From Agrobacterium pusense (lineage in GTDB: Bacteria; Pseudomonadota; Alphaproteobacteria; Rhizobiales; Rhizobiaceae), in the NCBI RefSeq assembly GCF_900102105.1, contig NZ_FNBB01000013.1, positions 1 through 64,000 on the forward strand: DNA of 64,000 bases. Reading direction: 5' to 3'. The notes below the pieces were generated by a model, which was given only the letters and a program-made list of their open reading frames with translations, was not told the DNA's origin and did no database searches. Shown piece after piece: positions 45,871 to 53,206 of this stretch. Numbering within the stretch: position 1 is the stretch's first letter; every line of letters starts with the position of its first letter. The position numbers and the translations under genes were made by a program.

Positions 45871-46163
45871 TCCACAGCATCGTTCTTCTCGCGCTTTACG
45901 AATGGACACACATACTGTGGTGTTATCAGCCGTACTTCATGGCCGAGTTTCGTCAGTTCGCGTGACCAGTAATGAGCCATCCCGCAAGCCTCCATTACGA
46001 CTATCGAAACGCCCTGCCCGGCTACAAATCTAGGAAATGCTGCCGGGATAGCTTCCGCCGAAACTTGACCTCTCCGGAAAGCGAAGCTCCATGAATCTTG
46101 GAAAACGTCCTCGCGAAATCGCTCCCACTCATAGTGTTGGATGTCATGCCGCCGTCCTTTCAC
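45871..46163 (-). pseudogene. Truncated IS110-family transposase
   Basis: N-terminal part of a DEDD transposase: IVVMEACGMAHYWSRELTKL and RLITPQYVCPFVKREKNDAV are the conserved IS110 motifs. The frame then leaves the family and enters the hydrolase fragment. About 100 of the usual 340 residues remain, so it is inactive. Confidence 0.75.
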
Positions 46164-46249
46164 CCGTTGGGTTTAATCCGGCCATCCTCTGACAAGAACG
46201 TGCGGGGTGCGTGTACCATCAATCACACCATCTATTCAACGGGACCACG

Positions 46250-46615
46250 TTAATGGAGGGTTGACGCCGGTCCAGGCGAGCCAAAAAGAACGTCAGCTAT
46301 CTTGCGGAGATGCTTCCTATCACCGCTAAAAGCGTAGCCTTCCGAGTTCACATCGATGAAAGATCCGAAAACGAACGGCGTCGCCATTGATTCCAGTAGC
46401 ATGGCTAAGCGTAACATCATTTCTACGTCAACTTTGACGTCAATAATTGCCCCGTCGACATCGCCGGCTTCCAACAGGTTCAAGACTTGCTCGACAGAAG
46501 AAACAGGGCCTGCAACGGTGGCTCCGGCGGCAGTAAGTTGCGCATGGCACGCCGCCGTCAACGACGGGCGCCGCTCTACCACTATCAGCCTTTTGCCTCT
46601 GAAGGCGCGCAACAC
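46250..46615 (-). CDS. Degenerate receiver-domain protein (paralogue of 31261)
   Basis: 121 residues, about half identical to the gene at 31261. The candidate Asp is kept (GAIIDVKVDVE), the acidic pair is replaced (LIVVERRPSL), and the C-terminal Lys-Pro is missing. Like its paralogue it starts with GTG and ends in GPASTLH. AAGGATATTCCT is the ribosome site. No EcfG-type promoter with proper spacing was seen upstream. Confidence 0.7.
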   Translation of the reverse strand: MLRAFRGKRLIVVERRPSLTAACHAQLTAAGATVAGPVSSVEQVLNLLEAGDVDGAIIDVKVDVEMMLRLAMLLESMATPFVFGSFIDVNSEGYAFSGDRKHLRKIADVLFGSPGPASTLH

Positions 46616-46767
46616 AGGAATATCCTTCTTACTCGTTCTGCGCTCGCCCGCGCTACGTCGGAGATAAATCTCTGCCGGAGAAAACTAAGCAGCGTGAAAG
46701 TAGCGTTGTATTACCGCTTGCGCACAAACTGACCAGCGCACTCGCCGGCCAACTTGTGAAACGTTGA

Positions 46768-47049
46768 TCACTGGTCGGAGTCGCCGCATTGCGATTCGGT
46801 ATCTTTTTGCAGCGCCACTTCTATTTCCTCCGCGGACACCTGCAAAAACTGGCGCTTCACTAATTGGGAGGAGATAGCGGGTATCTCAAGGTGTGTTGCG
46901 ACGGGTTGATACGAAGGAAAACTGAGACCTTCAATAAGTTGTTCATCAACGACCAGACGATATGTTCCAGCTTCCAAAGGTGCTACTAATCCATCCAATA
47001 CGAACGGATTCGCGAAGGTGATTTCTTTGTATGTCGTTCTTTCTTTCAT
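46768..47049 (-). CDS. Hypothetical 93-aa protein
   Basis: Soluble protein beginning MKERTTYKEITFANPFVLDG, with the strand-rich GTYRLVVDEQLIEGLSFPSY in the middle. A ribosome site (GTGTAAGGGT) precedes the ATG. No family was recognised. It lies among other stress-associated small genes and may be related to them. Confidence 0.6.
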   Translation of the reverse strand: MKERTTYKEITFANPFVLDGLVAPLEAGTYRLVVDEQLIEGLSFPSYQPVATHLEIPAISSQLVKRQFLQVSAEEIEVALQKDTESQCGDSDQ

Positions 47050-47196
47050 ACCCTTACACTCTTTCCTGACACGTCATTCACACCGCGCCGCAACGTTTAT
47101 CCTTGACCTTCATCGCTCTCCACTAAGTGGATTTCGACCCCTGAGAAGGATTAACAAAGAGATTGCCTATAGCGCGCCGGCTTCGTTCTTCCAGGG

Positions 47197-47538
47197 CTAT
47201 TCATTAGCCCCAATCGATCGACCACTTGCCTTCCTGAAAAAGCTGAGGACGTATATCGTGTTGCGCGGGACACTTCTGATGGTCTCAAGGACAGGCCGTG
47301 ATTGGTAGGATTGATTGAGTGAGTCCGCATTCCCAAGACGGCGTTTCAATTGTGCTGCGAGAGCATCGGCAGATGTTTCTCCCGCAAGAAACAGTCTCAT
47401 TACAAGAAACGCGGCCGTGTTGAATTGTCGCTGGTCATTGCCCAGCAATGTGGCGTTATAGCCCGCACTCTTCAAAACTGACTGGATCATCTCCATCTCT
47501 TTGGGGGAGATGGCTGCAAAACTGGGGTGGGAAGACAT
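47197..47538 (-). CDS. MSS small-protein family member, extended
   Basis: 113 residues starting MSSHPSFAAISPKEMEMIQS. Core LKSAGYNATLLGNDQRQFN aligns with the divergent gene at 47841 (LSDAGFEIDTRSDDDRSFN), and a C-terminal extension of about 45 residues is unique. The start has GAGAGGAGGACATT, the family's shared leader. It is divergent from 47841, with 302 bases between them. Confidence 0.7.
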   Translation of the reverse strand: MSSHPSFAAISPKEMEMIQSVLKSAGYNATLLGNDQRQFNTAAFLVMRLFLAGETSADALAAQLKRRLGNADSLNQSYQSRPVLETIRSVPRNTIYVLSFFRKASGRSIGANE

Positions 47539-48005
47539 AATGTCCTCCTCTCGTTGGGGCTAGGGTAACCGACCCTCGACCAGTAGTGCCCGTGACATCG
47601 CTACCGACGCCTTACAGTGCGCCTGAATAGCTTAAGACGCAAGCGAATACGGGTTTGGAAAGCTCCAGAGAAGTTTACCAGCCATTCGCTGGTCATTATT
47701 GAGCGGCGGCTGCGTTCTAGCACATTGGAATTCCCTTGCTAATGAACCTCAAAACGCGCAGGCTCGTTCCTTCGGTAGCTTTTTAAAGGGCGTTACCGCT
47801 TCAAGGTGAAATCCCTTGGCCCCAACGAAAGGAGGACACGGTGTCTTCCACACAAGAATACGGCCCGATTTCGTCTCACGATCTGAATATGTTGCGATCC
47901 CTGTTGTCAGATGCCGGCTTTGAAATCGACACGCGCTCGGATGACGACCGGTCATTCAACAAGGCCACCCGCAAGATAATCGATCTTTTTCAGGGTGGAA
48001 TGACC
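47466..48005. repeat. Intact copy of the ~540-bp duplicated segment (partner 4126-4660)
   Basis: It includes the 5' end of the - strand gene at 47538, the intergenic region, and the 5' part of the + strand gene at 47841. The partner copy has lost coding capacity in one gene and truncates the other. Non-coding blocks are well conserved, so the duplication is not due to coding constraint. Confidence 0.75.
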
Positions 48006-48128
48006 GACCCTTCCAAACTCAAAGGAGAAATGCTGTTCCTGTTCGGGGTACAGAAACGGGAACGTGTGCCCTCCCGCAGACCACTCCCGAGGTATGCAAT
48101 CCAAGGTCTTCCGGGGTTCGGCAGATAG
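47841..48128 (+). CDS. MSS small-protein family member
   Basis: 95 residues, GTG start behind AAAGGAGGACACG. The N-terminus MSSTQEYGPISSHDLNMLRS has a helix then an Ala-Gly turn (LSDAGFEID), and a second helix KATRKIIDLFQGG precedes a basic tail (RERVPSRRPLPRYA). TGAAC-N17-CGTT lies about 110 bases upstream and resembles an EcfG promoter with one mismatch. Function unknown. Confidence 0.7.
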   Translation: MSSTQEYGPISSHDLNMLRSLLSDAGFEIDTRSDDDRSFNKATRKIIDLFQGGMTDPSKLKGEMLFLFGVQKRERVPSRRPLPRYAIQGLPGFGR

Positions 48129-48270
48129 CGGGGAAACACCTGTGCGCGCATATGTTCTTGGAAGCATGATGCTTTGGTCCGCTTTCTTTCTGATCTGGTA
48201 TTTGTTGACGCTTTATACCGCCAGCAAAGACCTTGAAGAAATACGATCCGGTCCGGCCGGAGGAGTAGTT

Positions 48271-48462
48271 ATGTCTGCGTCCCGATGCGGTGTAGAACTG
48301 GCGACTCTTCTCGCGATGGGCGACAAGCTCTTGAAAGCCGGCGGACCAGAAGTGCCGGCGGATTTACGCGCACATATTGAATATTGCATCTCCTCTGATA
48401 CAGCGAGTCGAGATAGGCTTAGGAAGACACAGCTCATAAGATTTTTCCCCGACGAAAGATAG
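48271..48462 (+). CDS. Hypothetical 63-aa protein
   Basis: The frame is open from 48064 and includes a hydrophobic stretch (MLWSAFFLIWYLLTLY), but the best ribosome site (CCGGAGGAGTAGTT) points to the ATG at 48271. The resulting protein is soluble and helical (MSASRCGVELATLLAMGDKL). The longer form with one membrane helix (start near 48166) cannot be excluded. Confidence 0.5.
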   Translation: MSASRCGVELATLLAMGDKLLKAGGPEVPADLRAHIEYCISSDTASRDRLRKTQLIRFFPDER

Positions 48463-48689
48463 CCTGCGGACTCCGCCCTTGATTTCATCAACCCCATCAT
48501 AAAACTTGATGCTCTCTGTTTTCACTCTGTGCTACGGATCTTGCGTGCGGACAGGTGTCTTTTGAGGCGACGGTGGCCAGAGATTTTTTGATATGGCGCG
48601 GCATCCGGCTACGCAGCCTTGGGAATTATCGGAGATTGATGATGATCGATATCGCAGGAGCCCCCCCGAAGTACGCCCCCTGATGACTC

Positions 48690-49230
48690 ACGGCCGGAAG
48701 TCCCGATGAAGCGGGATAATCGATATAACCCGCAGCGCCGCCGCCATACAGCGTGACCCGATCTCAGCCGGGGTCGCTTTGCAGTCGTTCGACGAGATTC
48801 GGATTGGCGACGAACGGGCGTCCGAAGGCGATCAGATCTGCCTTGCCATCGACCAGATGCGGCGTTGCAAGGTCGAGGTCACAGCCATTATTGGCGATAT
48901 ATGTCCTGCTGAAGCGGCGGCGGAGCGATCCGTATTCGAAGGGTGCGACCTCGCGCGGGCGACCCGTCGCGCCTTCAACGACGTGAATGCAGGTGATGCC
49001 GAGAACATCAAGTCGATCGATGATATACTTGTATTGCGTCTGGGGACCGCTACAGGAAATGCTATTTGTAGGCGAAACTGGCGAAATCCGGCACACCCGT
49101 GCGCTCGCTGCCGATTTCCTGCGCCACCGTGGCCGTGACCTCGAGTATCAGACGCGCGCGGTTTTCCATCTTGCCGCCATAGGCGTCCGTTCGGACATTA
49201 GGGCTGTGAGCCTCCCATATAGTTCCTGAA
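48690..49230 (-). pseudogene. Old Yellow Enzyme relic (NADH:flavin oxidoreductase)
   Basis: C-terminal half of an OYE family gene in several frames: NVRTDAYGGKMENRARLILE, EIGSERTGV, then IIDRLDVLGITCIHVVEGAT, RRRFSRTYIANNG, ADLIAFGRPFVANPNLVERL and YGGGAAGYIDYP. At least two indels separate these. The N-terminal barrel half is missing. Confidence 0.85.
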
Positions 49231-49326
49231 AGCAGACGCTCGCCAGCGACTTGCCGCGCGCAAAGCCGAACTTATCAAAATGCTCATACGAAACAGCAGC
49301 GATGCGGCTCACGGCCCGATCTTCCA

Positions 49327-49602
49327 CTAGATTCGATCATATGTGAACGATGTCAGCAGCGTGGTTACAAAGTTACTCGCATTATCCTTGACAAGCGCTT
49401 CCGTCCATTCATTCGTCCCGCGTAGCCGCAGGTCTGCATAAATGCTGTCGACGGCGGCCTCTTCGATCCGCTTGATGTTCGCCAGAAAGACTTCCTCTCC
49501 GGCCGCATGATACATGTCTCGGATCACCATCCGCAGGATTTCCTGGATTGCGATCTGCCATGCCGTGTTGAGTGCCTGAAGTTCGCCGATACTGTCTGCC
49601 AT
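49327..49602 (-). CDS. Conserved small protein of the CspA module (copy 2)
   Basis: 91 residues, paralogue of 36273-36548 with the same size and core (NTAWQIAIQEILRMVIRD). Most of the central variation is conservative. The ATG at 49602 aligns with the other copy's start. It lies third in the second CspA series. Confidence 0.75.
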   Translation of the reverse strand: MADSIGELQALNTAWQIAIQEILRMVIRDMYHAAGEEVFLANIKRIEEAAVDSIYADLRLRGTNEWTEALVKDNASNFVTTLLTSFTYDRI

Positions 49603-49794
49603 AGGTATCCCCTTCGGTTGCGGAGTGCAACGGTTTGAAAGAAACTGCGGACAGAGTTTGATTGATGATCTCACGTGACCAAGCCATTTGCTATAACCGC
49701 CTTGCCTTGCGATTGGCGTACCGCCGATCGTGCTCGGCCTTGCGGGCGGCCTCGTCGTGTTTTATCCGTCCGCGCCCCACTCTTCCTGGGCAGA

Positions 49795-50022
49795 TCAGAC
49801 CGTCTTGGCCCGTCGTTTCGTGAGAAGAGAGGCGGTCGTCGCCTCACGGTCCTTCAATTCTTTCGCAAGTCGCGCTTCACGAAGCCGCCTCGTCTTTTCC
49901 TCGCGGGCCAGAACGAGGGAATCGAGTTCCTCGACGGCGCTGTTACGCGCGAAGAATTGCGATTGAGTATTGGCGAAGGCAATCTCCGCCTTCTGCCGGG
50001 ATTTGCTGTGTGTCTGTGACAT
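49795..50022 (-). CDS. Charged helical protein of the CspA module (copy 2)
   Basis: 75 residues, a basic and acidic helix (EKTRRLREARLAKELKDREA) ending TKRRAKTV. Paralogue of 36645-36890, with the same order relative to CspA. It begins 33 bases past the CspA terminator. Confidence 0.7.
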   Translation of the reverse strand: MSQTHSKSRQKAEIAFANTQSQFFARNSAVEELDSLVLAREEKTRRLREARLAKELKDREATTASLLTKRRAKTV

Positions 50023-50054
50023 GGCTTTTCCAGATTGAACGCCGCCGTGGCAAC

Positions 50055-50083
50055 AAAAAAAGGTCAGGCAATCTGCCTGACCT
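50055..50083 (-). terminator. Intrinsic terminator of cspA copy 2
   Basis: AGGTCAGGCA (50061-50070) pairs with TGCCTGACCT (50074-50083), a perfect 10-bp stem with a 3-base loop. A run of seven T follows on the - strand. Confidence 0.9.
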
Positions 50084-50149
50084 TGCTGGTATCATGCTCT
50101 CGCCAGTGCCAGTACATCCGTGGTCAACGGAGAGCGGATACCGGGATGA

Positions 50150-50359
50150 TTAAGCGGCCTGGAGGTTGCAAGCCGACATCTTGCCCGACTTGTTATCGCG
50201 CTCAAGGTCGTAGCCGATCTTCTGACCTTCAATGAGTTCGCGCATTCCGGCGCGCTCGACGGCCGAGATATGCACGAACGCGTCGGTGCCGCCATTGTCA
50301 GGCTGGATGAAGCCAAAGCCCTTCGTGGAATTGAACCATTTAACTGTGCCAGTGGTCAT
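50150..50359 (-). CDS. cspA: Cold-shock protein, CspA family (copy 2)
   Basis: 69 residues, differing from copy 1 at only a handful of positions (for example DNGGTDAFVHI versus [11 protein letters not shown]). RNP1 and RNP2 are intact. The leader of about 138 bases behind TTGACA-N17-TATATG is partly alignable with copy 1. A strong terminator follows. Confidence 0.95.
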   Translation of the reverse strand: MTTGTVKWFNSTKGFGFIQPDNGGTDAFVHISAVERAGMRELIEGQKIGYDLERDNKSGKMSACNLQAA

Positions 50360-50503
50360 GATGAACCCTTTCATAGCAATAAGAGGACCACAACGCCTGC
50401 GGCGCTGCAGATGCGATAGCGATTTTTGAGAGAAAAGGCTCGTTCAGGGCACGGTGCCAGACGCGCGATAACCAAAGCTAAGCAAGCAAATATCGACAAT
50501 CAA

Positions 50504-50532
50504 CATATAGGTCGCTCATATGCGATTGTCAA
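50504..50532 (-). promoter_or_regulatory. Housekeeping promoter of cspA copy 2
   Basis: On the - strand TTGACA, a 17-base spacer and TATATG. The predicted transcript starts near 50497, giving a long leader like that of copy 1. Confidence 0.75.
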
Positions 50533-50653
50533 CTTTTAGTTTTTTTCTCGCCAATATTCTCAGCATTTAGTTGTAATTTCCGAGGCCGTTTCACAGCCTA
50601 GACTGCGGAAACGGAGCTGGGAGCGTAACCCGACACTAGGTTCACCTATGGAA

Positions 50654-50881
50654 TCACGGTCGTCCGAAAGCAGAAATGGACTCCGGTCCCGACGGAAAAC
50701 CACCGTCTCGCTGGCGTATAACTCCGGACATGAACCGGAGCAACACAGTGCGCGATTGACTTGAAAGCGCTCCTGACAGCGGTTTCATCCTCGCCGTTAC
50801 ATATCCGGCCTTATGAAGCATCTGGTTGAGAATTCGATTGCTGCCGGGATCGAAATCGACGGCGTGGACGCTGGAAGACAT
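50654..50881 (-). CDS. MSS small-protein family member
   Basis: 75 residues, MSSSVHAVDFDPGSNRILNQ then MLHKAGYVTARM. The shared leader GAAAGGAGGACACC precedes the ATG TCT TCC start. The C-terminal helix is RTVLLRFMSGVIRQR. It is upstream of the second CspA module on the same strand. Function unknown. Confidence 0.65.
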   Translation of the reverse strand: MSSSVHAVDFDPGSNRILNQMLHKAGYVTARMKPLSGALSSQSRTVLLRFMSGVIRQRDGGFPSGPESISAFGRP

Positions 50882-51493
50882 GGTGTCCTCCTTTCAGATT
50901 GCGGGCGCGGCATTAAAGCCCCCGGCGGCAGCGCCCGGTGTAATTGCTGCCGAGGTCATGATGATGAGGCCCGCTCGTCTGTTTAGCAATCCTTCAATTA
51001 AGGTCATTTGGGGGCGGGATAGCTTTGAAGCCAACCCGCACAGATATTTGCCGTTCTGTAAAACCGTTAATATCAAAGAACGAGGGCTAATTTGACCCTC
51101 CATCGATACACGCGATGCTCACTCCTGAGGAGCGGCAGGAATGAAGGAGTGGCGATGTAAAGTGCACTGCCGCCCAAAGCTCGCTGGCTCGGTGGGATGC
51201 AGCTTTCCCGCCGCCGTCGTCCGAAACCTGCCCGTCAATTTCCCATCCCTTAACATCGTTGAAGGCCTGATAAGCGAAAAGACTGCTTTAGGGACCGTGT
51301 AATTGCTATGCTTACGTCCGGAATGAAGGGGCAAAGCAGCTTTATCCGTGGATAACGAACAACGACTGCTTCGAAGGCGCAAAGCCGTCGTTGCGAATGA
51401 ACCACAGTTAGCTCGAGCAAGATGCCTTGCGAGCGTCTTCGCTCTTGAGCGGAATCGAACAGCCGTTCACCTAGTGCATTGCCTAGCAGAAAT
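50882..51493. other. Intergenic, no gene supported
   Basis: Only shadow frames. It contains the third T-arm-like motif (51444). Otherwise nothing was recognised. Confidence 0.4.
51444..51460 (+). repeat. tRNA T-arm-like 17-mer (copy C)
   Basis: CTTGAGCGGAATCGAAC; two mismatches from copy A. It lies just beyond the 3' end of the broken fic gene. Confidence 0.35.
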
Positions 51494-52469
51494 TTATTTC
51501 TGCAGTGACAGCGAATACCGTGTATGCCGGCGTTCACCCGTACGCGTCAGTGCACCCATCTCCACGAGCTGCTGAAGGTCGCGTGTTGCTGTAGCGCGCG
51601 ATGTGTCTGTGATCGAAATGTAGTTTTCGGCGCTTAGTCCCCCTTGAAGCCTGCCGTGCCTTCCTTGAAGATGCGCGCAACTACCTTTTTCTGCCGGTCG
51701 TTGCCTCGAAAACGATCATAGAACTTTGCTTTCTGAATGAAGAAATCGATGCGCTCAAGCGTCGCTCGTTGAGCATCCAGGATAGTTTCCGAAAAGAAAA
51801 TGATCCAGTCGTTGATATCAAGCGTGCGCTGGTGCCGCTCAAGCTCGGAGTAGTAGGCCTTCCGGCTCTTCTCGATTGTGAAGGCGAGAGAATGAGACTT
51901 GGCTGCCCTATGTTTTGCGCCAGGGATTTCTCAGTGAGCGCGCGCCCAATTCGGCCGTTGCCATCCTCAAATGGATGTATGCTTTCAAAGTAAAGATGGC
52001 CTACGGCTGCGCGCGTCAAAGCTTGAAGCGACGTTTGACCATTTGGCCCGGATTGATTGAACCATGCGATGAAAGTCTCCATCTCATCGGTAACCTGGCG
52101 AGACGGGGGAGCCTCAAAGTGGATTGTCGGCTTATCCAATCGACCTGACACGATCTGCATTGCGTCTTCATGCGTGCGGTAAGCGCCAACCGTTTCGATA
52201 TATCGGTTTCCGGCCATCAGCATTGAATGCCAGTGGAACAGGCCCTCGTGACGCAGCGGCCTATACCAACTTCGATAGACATCCGCCATCATCTCGGCGA
52301 TCCCCCGCTCTTGGGGGCGGATCTGTCTGTCATCAGTGTTTAGCCCGAACTGTCGGCGGAGTGACGACTGGACACTCACGCGGTCCAGATATTCGCCCTC
52401 AATCTCTGAGGTCTTGTGTGGCTCCCGTCTTGGCCCATGATTATAAAGGTATTTTATCCGGATCTCCAA
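51494..52469 (-). pseudogene. Fic-domain protein, frameshifted and N-terminally truncated
   Basis: The Fic core is intact: HPFEDGNGRIGRAL contains the AMP-transfer motif, and TSEIEGEYLDR carries the (S/T)xxxE(G/N) inhibitory motif of class II Fic enzymes. A frameshift after QPSLILS puts the rest in another frame (SRKAYYSELERHQRTLDIND, then ILDAQRATLERIDFFIQKA). A second shift around 51650 leads to the C-terminal helix-turn-helix (SITDTSRATATRDLQQLVEM) ending near 51494. The usual first 80 residues are missing. Intact members AMPylate target proteins; this one is unlikely to be active. Confidence 0.8.
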
Positions 52470-52584
52470 TCATGTGCGACCAGATGCGAAATTCGTTCCC
52501 ATTCATCAGCGGTCGCCTCGCCTTGATCCAGAGGTTGGCTCAAGCCTTCCCACCTTCATGCGTGGTTGTTAATCGAACGGCCTC

Positions 52585-52893
52585 TCACCTCCACGGTGGC
52601 TTGGGAGAGTTATTGGCCTCTGAAGACATTCGCCAATGCTGAATTATGTCCTCTTCGATGGCGGAACAGACTGTTTCATACTCCCGCACGCGGGCGCGGT
52701 CTTCCTCTTTCCGGAACCTTTCAAGCGCGCTGGCAGCCATTTCGTAGGCTTCGAAGAGTTCATTGAGATCGGTGGTCTGTGCTGCGATGATCTGAAGCTG
52801 GCCTCGTAATGCGGGCAACTTCAGCATCAGTCGCCACAGTCCTCTCCGCGCGGAATCTCTCGTTGTTCCAGCCACCCCGTTTTTCCTGCCCAT
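52585..52893 (-). CDS. Hypothetical helical protein
   Basis: 102 residues with a long central helix (LFEAYEMAASALERFRKEED) and a Pro-rich end (NNSPKPPWR). It lies upstream of the fic relic on the same strand and might have been an associated regulator; this is only positional. The ATG at 52893 has a weak ribosome site. Confidence 0.5.
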   Translation of the reverse strand: MGRKNGVAGTTRDSARRGLWRLMLKLPALRGQLQIIAAQTTDLNELFEAYEMAASALERFRKEEDRARVREYETVCSAIEEDIIQHWRMSSEANNSPKPPWR

Positions 52894-53058
52894 CATCGCA
52901 AAAGCCTCCGCGAGCTGATCGCGTAACGCTAGATATCATCGTGGCGCTTGGAAAGTACGTTACCGTAAACGCGGGAGGCGCTACGGCCTGAGAACGCGTT
53001 TGCGCAGCGATTGAGCCGGTCGGACGATGCACCGGGGACGGGCCTCCCTCCTCCCCTC

Positions 53059-53083
53059 GGAACAAAACCTGGAATTATTGATT
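53059..53083 (+). promoter_or_regulatory. Possible EcfG-type promoter for ligD
   Basis: GGAAC (53059-53063), 18 bases, TT (53082-53083). The upstream half is exact, but the -10 side reads GATT instead of GGTT, and the distance to the start (124 bases) is longer than for the others. Confidence 0.4.
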
Positions 53084-53206
53084 TTGCTTGTTGAGATAGT
53101 GTGCAGTGCTCCCGGCTCTCAGCGGGCCGCAGTCGAGCGCCTCTCTCTGTCCCGCCCGCGCCTCATCCCATTCCATGGGAGACGGCAGGCTGATTATTTA
53201 CCGGGG

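Noticed and set aside
48064..48270. Longer membrane form of the 48271 gene
   Set aside because: It overlaps the preceding gene and lacks as good a ribosome site; kept only as an alternative.
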